A stretch of DNA of 64,000 bases from Seiridium cupressi (GCA_036674765.1 JARVKI010000004.1:744001-808000); one strand, 5' to 3'. Counted from the stretch's first letter, positions 1 to 12,244 are shown. The notes: a model not told the origin generated them from the sequence alone. Numbers and translations are program-made.

Positions 1-676
1 AAGGTCTTCTGCATGGTGCTGATGACCTTTTTGTTTGTGCCCATACCCAAGTAATCATTGGCGCACCAGACAGTCACGCGGTCGGACTTCTCAGCCATGT
101 GGGCCTCGGGAAACTTCTTGGCCAGCCGGTTGATATTGTTGAAGTATCTGTAGGACTTGTCCATGTGCTTCTTGTCGAGCTCGCTCTCATAGAAGCCATC
201 GTAGTCGAACTTGTTGGCCGAGCTAGCCGACTTGGAGGCAGTCTGCGTCGCAGCCTGTGGGTTCAGGGAGGTGGGCGGCGGGACGTGGGCTACAAAATTG
301 TCAGTCAATATGTCAAGCATGACCATGTTCGTTTCGATTGCATACCCTCCCGGTGAGTGAAGACGCCTTCCATGGCCCTGGCCTCGTGGGCGCGGCTGGT
401 GTGGATTCTGGCCTTGGCGGTCTTCTGGTGGCCAGAGAAGGCACGAACGCCAGCCGTGGCAGCGGCAGCGCCGCCCATGCTCGAGCGAGCCGTCTGGACA
501 GCCAGAGCCTTGCTCATGATGGGGCAGCGCTGGCCGAGCACCTGCAGCTTGGAGATGGTACCGCCGCAGGGGGAAGCCTGGGGGCGAGTGGAAGTCGACA
601 AAGCGCGCAGAGAGGCAGGTGACGCCTTCTTGAGGAAGGGGCACATGGCCTTGGACTGGCGCAGAACAGTATCCAT
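1..676 (-). CDS. hemA: 5-aminolevulinate synthase, mitochondrial (5' part, runs off window)
   Basis: Condenses glycine and succinyl-CoA to 5-aminolevulinate, the first step of haem synthesis, in the mitochondrial matrix. Two exons are visible, 346-676 and 1-289, with a 56-nt intron at 290-345 (donor GTATGC, acceptor TTTTGTAG). The ATG at 676 opens an Arg/Ser/Ala-rich presequence of mitochondrial type. It holds two Cys-Pro motifs (MCPF near residue 12 and RCPI near residue 51), which in this family are haem-regulatory motifs that restrain import or activity. The second exon carries the typical ALAS opening, including VWCANDYLGMG near the window edge. The PLP-binding lysine lies outside the window. 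A run of 19 G lies about 210 bp upstream. Family call is firm; the rest of the gene is not seen. Confidence 0.93.
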
Positions 677-2124
677 GGTGGTGTTGCTCGATCCGGTAGT
701 ACGTCAGGGTTGAATGGGGAGGTGGGAGGTGGGAGGTGGGAATTGACGTCCAAGATGTCGATGGGGAGTCAGTTCTTTTTGAGAGCGAGAGCGAAACGTG
801 GGGAAGCCAAAAAAGGTATATGACCGACTTGACTAAGCTAACCACGAATGAGGTAAGCCCTTGCAAGGGTCGATCCGATGGGCAGGGGGGGGGGGGGGGG
901 GGGTGTGTATTGAATGCGAGGGAGGACGAAGTTCGCGACAGGTGAGGGGGGAGATGATAGGGAGAATGTTATAGTATTGATCGGGACGAAAAGGGGATAA
1001 GAAGAATAACAAAATCGACAGGAACAGAGTTCAGTCCAGTCCACGCCAGCCACACAGACAGGGTCCAGAAAGTTCTCTGTCATCAACTTGCAACTCGAGC
1101 TAATCGGAACAGGGCGGTCAGATGAGTTTTATTCTAGGCTTGTGCGCATCCCGACAGATTCATCGTGTCATGATCGCTTCGAGTTCTTCTTCGTTGGGCC
1201 CTCGGGTTCTCGGGGTCCCGCACTGGCTGGACATGCACTATGTACGTACTACGGTGCCACGGTGCCTGTAAGGGACGGCGGTAGCCCACTTCTGAGTCCG
1301 CAAAGGCTGAGGGCCACCGCTCTAGGCCGAGTCAAATCCCTTAGCCTCACTCGAAGTCGCCAGGGCCCATGGGAGTTGGGGGTAATTGCAAATTCCTTGA
1401 TTGGCTGAGCCTGCCCCGTCCGATTGGCACAAGATCCCGACGTGCATCGTGCATCTTTCTGCCGGCCTTTGCCTTTGCCTACATGTGCCTTCTCGGGCCG
1501 TACCCTATCAATGAACGTTGTATCTGCAAATGCAGGACCTGTTTGGTTGTTTTACGGTACTCTGAGGGGCGGCGGCTTATTTCCCTACTGTACCATAGCG
1601 TTAGGGCTTAATCAGGGTCCGGGGCACACATGGTAGGCGCATCTTGAATACGCAAAAGAAAGGATTGTCAGGGTTGAAGCAGTGTCAGCCTTGCAGGGCA
1701 CGTCAGCGTGCGTGCGTGCGTATATACCGAAGGCTCTCACCAGGTTATCACTTGTAATTTTCATTCAATATACTGATTCAGGATCCCTTCAAGACCCTAA
1801 AGTCTTCTCTTCGTATCATCAAGTCTGCATCCATTCATACGATTACACATATTTCAACATTGCCGCTGCTAGGAAATGATCTTGGAAGGCACTATATGGT
1901 GACTTGGTAATTATGCAGTCTTGCTAGCTAGAAGTGAGGCATACTGAACCTGCTGACTGCGCCGTCTATCACAAACCTGGGAATGTGAACTATTCCATAC
2001 CGTTTAGACCATGCTCTGTAGCAACTAGCCATCCTAGTGTTCCAGTAACAACTGGTCGTCGCACCGATCACCTATGCTGTGTATGTTCCAATGTGCTACG
2101 AAGCTTTTGATCCTCTATTCCACG
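677..2124. other. Intergenic region with a 19-nt poly-G tract
   Basis: No convincing gene is seen. Positions 885-903 are an uninterrupted G run, followed by purine-rich sequence up to about 960. This is the upstream region of the ALAS gene and also contains the 3' flank of the acyltransferase gene. Short ORFs here lack family motifs and splice partners. Confidence 0.6.
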
Positions 2125-3892
2125 TCAATCGTATATTGTGGGCTCAGTGCCTGCCAGGTATAGTCGGCGAACGCCGGGCAGCCAGCGTTTCCAAAACGTG
2201 GTCGGGTCTTTTTCAAGGACATGACGTCGAAAAAACTGTCCAAACTCTTCCGCGTTGGTGAATATCTGCATTACTTTGTCCGGGAAGCATAACAGGATTT
2301 CCCAATCGGCATCCCCTTCGGTCCCGCCCTTCCGCGGTAAAATATTGATCGTGCCTATGTCATGCATCCATGGTCTACGACACCCTCTGGGTCGTCTATC
2401 ACCAGCGGCGTTGATAGTGCCAGGTATGCCGAAGTTGATGTCGGCTCCAAGATTGACAAGAGACTCGAACTTGACCCCGGACACCGCAGGAAGACAGGCT
2501 CGGTTGGCCGCGACAGGGACCTCAGCCGGATTCTTCATATTTGACAGTATGGTGAGCCGGTCTAGAATGGAGTCTCGGGTAAGGGCCTGGTTGGAGTACC
2601 TGATTTTGTATGCCACCAGCGCAATATACTCCAAGGACTGGAAAACAGCAGCTCGCTCTTTGGATATGATTTCGCCGGCCCGTTGTACCGTGGCGACCGT
2701 TGCGAGCACATTTCCAAATTGCCACAACATAGCATCGTCGCCAAATTTGTTGCGAATGTTGATTGCCGTGGTACACATAACATGGTGATCGCTGGGGATA
2801 GGGGGAGACATATGTCTAGCACGGGTGATGTATACCAAGAGAAGGGCATAGATGCATTCCGTTACCGAGACCGAGTGGGGTCCGGCGCCGAGGTCCAAGA
2901 GACACTTATTCATCCGATGTTGCATCTGGAGAACCAATGTAGCTGACATGGCCATGATGTGACTGTCGGCCTTATTTTGCGAAGGTGAGCGTGTGCCATC
3001 TAAGTCCCACTTTGGAACGTGTGAGTAGTTACTTCTTTCAGATCATTCCTACCTAAACATACCTCTGCAATTTCCTTGGACAAGACAGTGCTGGCTCGCT
3101 CATTGACCTCGTGCTGAAACATGGAATCGATGCCTGCGTTGTGATACTCACCAACGGCTAGAAAACCAGATCAGCATAAACTGCAAGTCAATAGCGCGTA
3201 GGAGAATACAATTTCGAAATTGAGCAGATGGCAAGCCACTTACTGTCTTTCGTCACATCCCCACGAATGCCAGTAGCGAAAATATTGAGGAAAAAATCGA
3301 TTGACGTTGTGTCGCCAACGGAGTTCTGGATCGCAAGACACAGTATCAACCCGCTATCGTCGAGGAAATTCATTTGCAAAGCCAACACTGGAATCCATCG
3401 AGGTAGCTTCCAGTCTGGTTTGGTAGCGCAATAATCCTCCATCGCGAGGCAACTAGTCGGCATACCTACTCTGCACAGCCTCTCGTAATCACCAATCAAT
3501 GGATTATGTGTTTGAATTCTGACTTTGAAAATCTCATCCCGGATCTGGCGCATGACCTCCGTGTCGCCGTACCGGAGTAGGACGCGATCACAGGTCGTGG
3601 GGTCGGCCGGCCCGAGCATCCCGGTGAGGAATGGGTAGTGCGTAAAAGCGACCTCAAGACCGCGGCGGACGGCAGCGGTGGCGTGTTCGACGGTGATCTG
3701 CGAGACGACTGGGAAGTCAAATAGGAACATGTAGCGCACATACTCGCGGCTGACTGACTGGTCGAAGGCTGACAGGTTGTGGACGAGTCTCAGTCTCTGG
3801 GCAAATTGGAACATCAACTCCTCTTCGGTTTCCGCTTTAGCCTTACCCTTACCGTTCCTAGAAGTATCGGTAGCGCTGCTAGTCGAAGCCAT
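2125..3892 (-). CDS. BAHD-type (transferase family) acyltransferase with altered active site
   Basis: Three exons: 3244-3892, 3063-3157 and 2125-3009, joined by introns of 86 and 53 nt with canonical ends, giving about 542 residues. The ATG at 3892 (MASTSS) is preferred over an upstream frame extension because residues before it look like untranslated sequence. The fold resembles fungal BAHD O-acyltransferases, which move acetyl groups from acetyl-CoA to secondary metabolites. The expected catalytic HxxxD appears as NSVGD, so the general-base His is Asn190. The C-terminal DFGWG structural motif is reduced to an NFG-containing stretch. Surrounding family features, such as the buried beta-strand before the motif, remain. 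It may be an inactive paralogue or a protein with another role; no other biosynthetic gene is adjacent. Confidence 0.75.
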
Positions 3893-4372
3893 GTTATTAA
3901 ACCAAAAAATAACGGTGCCACTCAAAAGTTTCTCGATTTTCCCTTGGAAAGCACAACAAAACTGACAAGTCAGAGAGTTAAAGCTTTGCTCAATGGAGTT
4001 ATGAGTGAATGAGTAAATCCAAGACAACATCAGCTGTGACTGTAATGCAAGTCAATGGGTCAGGCCGGTTGCGCTTCCTCACTTGAAATAAGAACTAATC
4101 TTCAAACTGCATCCGGAAAGAACATGGGATTTATTCCCAAGAAGTTAATCCTGGCATGCCCACGGCAGGCGCAACGCTGCAAAGACTGGTTCGTTGACCA
4201 CAATTCGTCATCGTAGAAGCTTCTCGCAGGAAAGTGCAAGTTGGCGACCACAGCAACCAAGTCGTTCGCAACGAGCTGCTATATTCAATCTGATAAAAGC
4301 AAGGGCAAGCAAGAGCTACTCTGGGCAGTCCTTCTTCAATTGCCACTCACGAAACGAGTAGTTGTCTCATGG
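3893..4372. other. Intergenic, upstream of the acyltransferase gene
   Basis: About 480 bp between the acyltransferase start and the DUF2278 stop. Nothing beyond likely promoter and 3' untranslated sequence was recognised. Confidence 0.5.
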
Positions 4373-5170
4373 CTAGTTTCCCAGGGTCTGGGCGAATGTT
4401 GGCCCCATGGCGTCACCTTTCGAGTCCGTTTGAATTGCCTGTGTAGCAAATGCCAAGAACACGCCCTGCCATCCCGATAAGTCGCCACTTCCAGACTTGA
4501 AGTTGAAGATGATGCCGCCATCCTGATAGACGCCATTCTCAGACGCAAAGCTGCCTACATCGCCTTGATTCATATGTATATCACTGTGAGAAGTCAGTAT
4601 CTTGGCCGTAAATAAAGCACGTTCGTATGGTAACCAGGAAAAAGAAGTGAGGAACTAGAATGGAGACAGGATGGGGGTGCATTGATGCGATGTTTTGTAA
4701 AGCAGAGTCTGGGAGACATACTGGATACCATCGCCTTCGTCGTACTGACTTCCGTACAGATACATGTCCGCCTTCTCGCTTACGGCTGCGTTCAGGATTG
4801 GGTTGAGGAAGTCTAGAATATCATTGTTCGGACCGCTTTTTTCATAGGGAAGAATCCGCCCCTGCTTCGGATTGACCAGGTTTCCTTTGAGGTAGTCTAA
4901 CCCGAGACCGTCGGACGTATGGTCGGTGATAGCTTGGTAGCCTTCCGAGATATTGGCCAGCTTGGCGGCCAAGGGGTGAGACTCATCGAAGGATACCACG
5001 TTCCAGAAGACAATCCGAGAGTCGGAATCTTTTGACTTCACGTCAACTGCGCAATCGAGTTTGTCCGACTTGCCATCCGTGAAAGTGATGTGCCCATGGT
5101 CGTTGTCCCGTTGAGTCGGCTCCCACTTGGTTGCTGTTCCGCGCCAAACTCCATAGCGTGTGATAGTCAT
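4373..5170 (-). CDS. DUF2278 (YukJ-like) family protein
   Basis: Two exons, 4722-5170 and 4373-4583, with a 138-nt intron whose splicing restores the family motif HDIHMNQG. The product is about 219 residues, close to the usual length of DUF2278 proteins. It opens with the family's YGVWRG-type strand. It continues with the conserved GLDYLKGNL segment and ends with an NGVYQDGGI/FLAFATQ block, all hallmarks of this family. The biochemical function is unknown; bacterial relatives are called YukJ. There is no signal peptide or membrane segment, so it is probably cytosolic. The distribution (many bacteria, scattered fungi) makes old horizontal transfer possible, but this gene has a normal fungal intron. 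Confidence 0.85.
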
Positions 5171-6371
5171 TTTGTAAAGAGGTGACCGATCGGTTGGTGA
5201 GACAAATCAAAAGGGTAAGGTTGCTGGATCTAAGCTGTCCTGGAGGGTGCATCCAAGGCTCTTGTACCAGCCATTGCGGAGCGTATCTGCAATCGATCAC
5301 GGGCTGTCCCGTAGATGTGATCGGCCGAGCGTGACATCATGTACAACGCGGCCCAGACGGCGGCTCGGAACTTGTGTGATGGAGCACGGCACTTGCAAGC
5401 AATACAAATGGAACAGTCTTCACACAATCGAATTGTGGAACACAGGGCCGGTTGCACGACCATAGGCTGTAGCACGTGGTTCCTAGTAATGCGAGGGAGA
5501 CTCGCCGTTGGTGTGCGGGAAGCGCCTGCTTGGCACAACTCCCGTCGGTGGCCCACTAACTAGCAGGGATGCCGCCGCGCAAGCATCTATGGGATTCTTG
5601 GCACAGCCCTTATGCGTGACATCACCTTTAAGCTACTGCGACTGGAATCATCAGTTGCCGATCATCGTGCACAATCCCCAAGGCAAGGCTGTCCCTATCT
5701 AGAGCGGTTGAGCAAAGCCGACATGGGAGTACGGAGGCCAGAATCCGGCCGCCTCGAGACCAGTGTCATAACGCGAAGTGTGTGCCATCTCCTCTTGCAT
5801 TGCTCTGCATGCCATGCACTAACCAACCTTCCTGGGCACACAAGTTGTACAGATGTATTGTGCCGTTGTGCTCCTTGTCAATCATCCATCAAAGTTCTCG
5901 GTCGTTCAAGCCAAGACACATGGGCTACCGTTGTCCTACAAGTTTATTCCAGGTCAATAGCCCCTGCCTACTACCCGGTCGGAGTCCCCAGCAGAATCAG
6001 ACATTTATTGCGTCGGCAAATGGAGGTAGTCAGCCGCGAGGGTGTCCCGGATACCGTGCGGTGAGCGTCACGGAAGCTTGCGCGAAGGAATATCAATAAT
6101 CAATATTTCATGTGTCTGCTTCCAAGGCCTCGTTCAGTAGCCCGGGGAAACCTACAAATGAACCATGCCTCAACGTTCAGCTGAAAAGATCCTTGTTCGA
6201 CGTTGGCTGGACCCTACAAATGGTTAGAGTCAACCCTTTTTGGCAGGCGGGTCGGAAGGATTCCGCAACACCAAGTGGGATTTGACCATCAGCCCGAGCC
6301 GCCATGAAACTGCGACGGGTGTTGGCGGTTCGCGTCCTATATGCCGCGAACTTGTGAAGTAGTACGTATTA
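5171..6371. other. Intergenic region, no gene recognised
   Basis: About 1.2 kb between the divergent DUF2278 and HET-domain genes. The longest open frame (150 codons at 5612-6064) has no recognisable motif and irregular composition, so I read the stretch as promoter sequence for both genes. Confidence 0.5.
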
Positions 6372-8383
6372 ATGCCGCTGAGCTGCACAGATGAGCTCGA
6401 GATGGCAGCCGACGATGCGAGGAAGTACGTTTACTCTGCGCTGCCGCCAAACTTCATTCGAACACTCGAGTTGCAGCCTGAGCTCGGTCATGATGCGGAG
6501 CTCAAATGCAGGCTGATTGCCCAGAGAATCCAAGACGGACCATACGAAGCGTTATCGTACGTATGGGGTAAACCAACGGTGTTCCACTCTAGCATCTACT
6601 GTATTGACGACAAAGATGAAAATGATGAGGGGATCATTCCTATCGGAGCGAATCTCACTAAAGCACTTGTTGCATATCGTCTCCATGATAGACCACGGCG
6701 AATCTGGGTTGATGCTATCTGCATCAATCAGGAGGATCTGGCTGAGCGACAGGCCCAAGTGCGCATGATGGGGCCCATCTTCCGTGGTGCCGACCGAGTG
6801 CTCTGCTGGCTGGGCGGCTTCAACAATCCGGAACTCGATGAACCTGCGGCGTTGATAGCTATTGGCTTTTTGCGACAATTCAATCAAGATCAGGTCGGCG
6901 AGTTGCGGAAAGTCCAGCAATACCTCCATCACGACGTTAAAACTCAGGAGGACGAAATCATCCACATGTCATGGCTCGGCATCAAAATACTCTTTGACAT
7001 TGAATACTTCCGTAAGCAACCTCCCGGGTTCCTGAATCACCTCTCGCGGTGGATTCGGTGTCTTAATGGTCCACACTTGCCATGCCCTGCTTCAAACTTC
7101 AAACCAATTGTCCTTGTGGGTACTGATGCCCGTTTGCTATAGATCGAGCATGGATCATCCAGGAGGTTGGTCTAGCTCGTCGAACCAAGATATCCTGGGG
7201 AAGGAGCGAGATCTGTGTAGACTGGGAAGAGATTGCCAGATTTTCAAGTTTCATGGACGCCAATGGTGCATCGGTCGTCAATCATTTCAACTTGAAGTCA
7301 TGGGTCTGCAATCATATATCTATGGTGTGGACCATGAAGCCGGACGGCCACCCCGTTTATGACTTTTCAGAGGTCCTTCACTGGGCTCGCATACATATCT
7401 CCACCGATCCACGGGACTATGTCTACGCCTTGCTTGGCCATCCTAGTGCGATCGTGGCCGGGGAATTCATCATTGAACCTAATTACACCATATCTAAGTC
7501 TGAAGTCTATACTAGTCTTGCGTTGAATACGATCAGACGCACTAATAGCATCCACATCTTGGCCTTCGTCGATCATGGCGAAGAATTCGGCTCGACAGAC
7601 CTGCCGTCTTGGGTACCGGACTGGCACGCCCCTAACCTTGTCGCTCCACTCAGGTTCCCCACCCAAGCGACGCCAAAAGTGGTAGATTCTATCATACTCG
7701 AGCCTGAGAAGAATATGGTTCGCTGTCAAGGCTTTCTACTCGACCAAATCGTGGCGATTTCCGACATGATTACTCCAAAGGAACTTCCTGTCACGACTTA
7801 TGAGGCTGAGCTGAAGAAGAATGTTTCGTTTCTCTTCGACCATCTCCATGAGAAACTTGTCGTGGAGGCTAGCATTCCCCTTGACTCGTGGGAGGATATT
7901 GTCTTCGGCTTGAGCTCAATTCTATCCGGTGCTATACGCAACGATGATGACGCGGTGACCGGGCCAACACTGAAACAGCAAAGGGCAGATTGCGCTGCCT
8001 ATATATCTAGATTCGAAAAAATAAAACCCGACATTCACACTTCAGGGCTCCTCCATAGCCTGCAACCCGAAGAAAGAGTTGCGTTTGAGGAATTGGCGTC
8101 GACAGGATCAGCAGCACAGTTTATCCAAGACATGACTTGGACATCCATGTGTCGAAAGGTTTTCCGAACGCCCAAAGGGCACTTTGGCCTTGGGCCCCGG
8201 ATAATGGAGAAGGGCGATATATGCGCCATCGTATTTGGATCTGTATATCCACTGATACTCAGAAAACACAACGAGCATTATCAACTGGTTGGTCCGGCGT
8301 TGCTTCACGGATACATGAACCAGGAGGCTATAGAGGCTGGTCACAAAGGTGTTCTTCAGCAACAAGAAATCTGCATTGTATGA
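6372..8383 (+). CDS. HET-domain protein (heterokaryon incompatibility type)
   Basis: Two exons, 6372-7011 and 7143-8383, with a 131-nt intron. Splicing creates the family block YFHRAWIIQEV, which neither unspliced frame contains. The 626-residue product carries all three HET blocks: YEALSYVWG near residue 60, IWVDAICINQED near residue 115, and the RAWIIQEV block near residue 215. The DPRDYVYALLG segment that normally follows is also present. HET proteins trigger cell death after fusion of genetically different hyphae, or in related allorecognition and defence responses, usually with a partner protein. The C-terminal half is unassigned. A tyrosinase relic lies just downstream. Confidence 0.92.
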
Positions 8384-8497
8384 ACCTGGAATTCCCGGGC
8401 TCGTCGTCGTTTGTTCTTGTCTTCCAAGAGCGACAGAGCGGCTTACCATCAATACTTGCTCTACAAGAGGACAGAAATCCGAACAGACGCCAACTAG

Positions 8498-9061
8498 TTA
8501 GGAGTTGGGCCGATAGTTTGTTTGAGGTCTCGAGTCTATCACGATGTCGGTCTCTCGAGTGATGCTTGCCGGGGCAGTATAGTCGCAGGCCCGTTCCTGG
8601 GCTAACAGCCGAGATGCATGAGGCGCGACATCCTGCCAGAGTTCACTCAGAAGTGGGCGATCGATGTGCAGCTGTTAGATATGTTCACCAACACATCATA
8701 CTGCACGGTCGGCCCCCTCCAGGACCGGTTGCAGGCGGGTACTGGTCTGCACTTCGTCGGCCATTCCACATACGGCGGTGAACCGGGCGGTGACATTTAC
8801 ACATCGCCCAATGACCCAACGTTCTGGCTGCACCATAGCATGATCGATCGGACCTGATGGATCTGGCAGAATCAACAACCGCTCGAGCGCGTTTTACAGA
8901 TCACAGGTACACAGACCATAAATAACAGTCCCGCCAGCCCGAACGTCGCGGTCGAGGATATCATAGACCTTTTGTTCGTGACTCCGAAGGGCGGCCCAAC
9001 TTCTGTGATCAAAATCCATGTCAGCACGGTTGCAGGTCTCTATGGCTACATCTATCTCTGA
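8498..9061 (+). pseudogene. Tyrosinase relic (copper-B half only)
   Basis: One reading frame from about 8498 to a TGA at 9059-9061 matches the second half of a fungal tyrosinase. It has an RCMRRD segment, a GHSTYGGEPGGD segment and the copper-B block SPNDPTFWLHHSMID, followed by WIWQNQ. The frame is broken by TAA at 8603-8605 and by TGA at 8855-8857, where the family has Trp (TGG). The copper-A half, start codon and signal peptide are absent; upstream in this frame a TAG closes the match at 8495. The piece cannot encode an active oxidase. It may be the remains of a gene disrupted when the neighbouring HET gene or nearby sequence was rearranged. Confidence 0.88.
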
Positions 9062-10287
9062 ATAGCGTCTGAGGGGGCCTTATTAGCAATCGTATTTAGG
9101 AGTTGTGTATATGGTGGAGGGATATGCATTAGAAGATACCTTATATTAATGATAATAATTCAAAAGCGGCTATTATACTGTCTCAAGCTATGCTTCGTAA
9201 TAACTAATCAATTTCTGTCTATCGCCAATCAGAGCCGAGAAAATATTTGTTAGTGGATCATCGCTCTGTTCGCTTGGCGATCCATCTTGAAGCAATTGCA
9301 TGGGGCATCCTCACGCCCTCCGCAGCTAGGAGTAGGGGATGAATGAGTGATCCTACGAACTTCATGCTGATTTATGTTTCGTGTGGACCGATATCTGGTC
9401 AAGAAACTGCAATTGAAGTGCCGTACTGGTAGGATTGATGCGTGATTGGCTCTCAGACTACAGTGATAACCTTGGGCAATCAGGTAGACATGAGACGCAC
9501 TGCTCAAAAGTCCCGCTTCTGGTGAAAGTACGGGATAGAATGCCAGCAGACATCCCCCTTCACTGATTATTGAACTCTAGAAATGCACCAATAAGACCGA
9601 AGGCTATCAATAGCGATGGGATACCGCGGCGAGACCTCTCTTGAGCGCGCCCATAGATAAAGATGTGTCGAGCCAGGCGGTCAACCTCAATTGATTGTGT
9701 GATCATGTCTTCGTAAGTATGGGTAGACCAGCTGGTAACGCAAACAAGTAAACGACGGCCATTGGGTGGTTAGCCTGTATCTTGGGTTATCAATCCACCA
9801 ATCGCTCCCCCAACTACATGTTGGTAGAGTATCAGGTCGGTTGACCGCCGCGGTGCCAGTGGCCCCGGATCGAGTTGCGCTCGAAGGAAGGAAGCGGAAC
9901 AATATAAATAGGTGTGGAGGGCATGTACAACCTAGAATACTTCCTGCACTGCTCCTGGGGTTCTTCTATCTGTAGTGAGGTGTGCGAACCTGCAGGCAAC
10001 GTTCCGAGTTCCCCACGCGGCAGTTGGGCGGGGCGCCTGGTTTTGCTGCAAGTTGGGCGCAGCTCCTTAAATGTGATTCAAGGGCGTGCCTGGCAAAGAA
10101 AAAGTTAACCCACCATTAGCAGGCTTGAGATTTCGATCACTTTTCAGTTGTCCCTTACTAGTCCTGTAGGATCGTTCCATCTGAATGGTGCGAAAGTTGT
10201 CACTTCTTATTTGAAACGGCGCTGGCGTCCTGGCCTCCCCGGTCTTGAACTTAAACGTGCCTTGACAGGACGGTGAATTCCCACTGC
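9062..10287. other. Intergenic, partly AT-rich
   Basis: Follows the tyrosinase relic and runs to the MITE-like element. 9130-9240 is AT-rich. No coding frame with family motifs was found. Confidence 0.5.
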
Positions 10288-10528
10288 CAGGAGGTCTGAG
10301 CGGGAAACTGCACACTTCTTTGAGCCGCAATAAGTTCGTAAGTATATAGCTCAGCGGCACAGCAAAATAAAAGTCTTTCAAAAATACTAGCCTTGGCTAA
10401 ATAAGGTAATTAACCTATCTACGAAGTTTGAGAATTTTGAGGTTTTCTCTCGATTTTCCTAATAGATATTCGTTGAATCTTTGACGAAATATGTGGGGCA
10501 GTGTGCAGTTTCCCGCTCGGACCTCCTG
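10288..10528. mobile_element. MITE-like element with 28-bp terminal inverted repeats
   Basis: Positions 10288-10315 and 10501-10528 are inverted copies of a 28-bp sequence, matching at 27 of 28 positions with one C/T difference. The element starts CAGGAGGTC and ends GACCTCCTG. It is flanked by direct CTGC tetranucleotides at 10284-10287 and 10529-10532, consistent with a 4-bp target-site duplication. The 185-bp interior is AT-rich and has no coding capacity. This is the usual structure of a non-autonomous miniature inverted-repeat transposable element. No transposase was seen in the window, so the mobilising family is unknown. Confidence 0.8.
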
Positions 10529-10878
10529 CTGCCAATCCGCACTAATCTCGACCGGGTTTCAATACCATGAACCTATTTCTAGGAAACGTTCAACCCTTGC
10601 AGGGCCGATGGATTAGGTGAAGTCGTTCGGCGCCGATCATTCGTTACCACCAGGGGAGTTCATCAATTTCCCGGAATAGTCTGTTTTTCGTCCACAACGT
10701 CGAACTCCACCAAGCATTACCTAAATTGGCAACATTCAAGGAATGTCAGGGACATATATGTAGTGAAGTGCATCATGGAAGTCTCTTAGTGAACCTGCCA
10801 TTTTTCAATCCGAATCGCTACCCGTGATAACGACGGTCATCGTGGTCTAATCCCTGTTCGTAATCGCAAGCCGCAAAC

Positions 10879-11981
10879 ATGAAGTCGCTTACCACTATTA
10901 CTCTTATTGCCCTTCTCGAGGCCGCCGGCGTCTCCGCTACCACATACGGATTTGGTCCTTACTTCTCCCTCGGACCTACGAACTCGTACGTACCTTCTTG
11001 GATCCTTTCTTGCCTCTTTGAGCTTCTTTCTGAACTTGATAACAATAATGCCTTGAGGGTTGCATACTCCTGAGACCTGTTTCATAACCCCCAAAACCTA
11101 TCCGAAGAGTAATTGCTGACCCTGATTTGATGTAGATGGATCCGTGAGGCAAACACCACCCTGGTCTTGCCCGACGTACCCAGCCCGGCGGCCGATCGTT
11201 TGGCGCTCTGGCCCGGCATGGGCACCAGTGATGGGGATTTGATTCAGGCTATCGCTGTCGCGACCAAGAGCCCGAGCACGTGAGTGGGGGCACAGCATAT
11301 ATGATTCTGGAGTGGTTCACTTACTGTGGTTGATAGTGAATGTGGCGGAAGCACCGGGCAGTGGTGCGTTTTTGCTAGCACACTGGAGAGTAAGAGATCC
11401 ACCGCACAAGAACAATGGACTAAGTCGTCAACGTTAAGCAGCCGAACAAGAGTACGGACCTGAGCTACCTGAGGATTCTGGTACTGCTTTGACCATCCAC
11501 TGTACGTAGAATTTTCTCGAAAGCGGGAGAGTCGACCGCTGATATCATCTAGACAAGTACAATGACTCGACACAGAAGTACGACCAGACAGTTTCTGTGA
11601 ACGGTGTCGTAGTGTCAAGCATTTCGACGAGTGCGTACTCTTCTATTCCAAGCCTACCATGACACATTGCTGATATAGGATCGTCTCTAGCATCCGGAGA
11701 GGCTGCGGGTTTCGGAACAGCTGTTGAATGCCAGGATGACGCTTGTGATAGCACTGTTGGTGCTCACCGTGAGTTGCATCCCTCCGTATGAAAGGTGCGG
11801 CAGCTAATCTTAGACTGCAGAATATCTCGACACGACCGTCATCCTTGACTCGTCCGACTCGACGTTTGGCGATACATTGGCGTTGAACGAGGCCACAAGT
11901 TCGGGCCTGTCAACAACGGACGGTGGAATAACCTGGGTAGTTGACACGATAGACATTCAAGCGCACACGTTCGCGTCGTAG
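10879..11981 (+). CDS. Small secreted protein of unknown function, seven exons
   Basis: Exons 10879-10985, 11136-11279, 11337-11389, 11439-11501, 11553-11630, 11679-11768 and 11821-11981 join to a 231-residue frame. All six introns have GT..AG ends; the fourth exon could instead begin at 11442. The first 20 residues form a signal peptide (hydrophobic core ITLIALLEAAGVSA). The mature part contains the strand-like blocks LALWPGMGTSDGDLIQ, TALTIHYKYN and YDQTVSVNGV, and four cysteines that could form disulfides. It resembles uncharacterised secreted fungal proteins with a beta-sandwich appearance. No catalytic motif is visible. The very high intron density for its length supports a real, conserved gene. 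Confidence 0.75.
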
Positions 11982-12244
11982 GAAGGTATAGCAAAGCTTC
12001 TTTCATTCCTTAGCAGTATAATGTGCCTATGAATGGAATCAATGAATATATTCGATCTGACGCAAAAGCATCGAACTTAGCCAAGCCCAGAGCCAATCCT
12101 CATCCTAATATGAAAGATTATAAGAATCGAAATATGCCGGACCGTATTGTGTGAAAGCCATCACAGAATTAAGTTTCTACACTGTATCGCGTCATCCAAG
12201 CCTCATCTCCACCAAACAACCCCATACTACGAATCTACATGTAT

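Noticed and set aside
885..903. Poly-G tract as a functional element
   Set aside because: Homopolymers of this length are common in fungal intergenic DNA and prone to sequencing error; no supporting context.
5612..6064. A 150-codon plus-strand frame
   Set aside because: No motif, no splice partners, low-complexity composition; lies in the promoter region of the HET gene.
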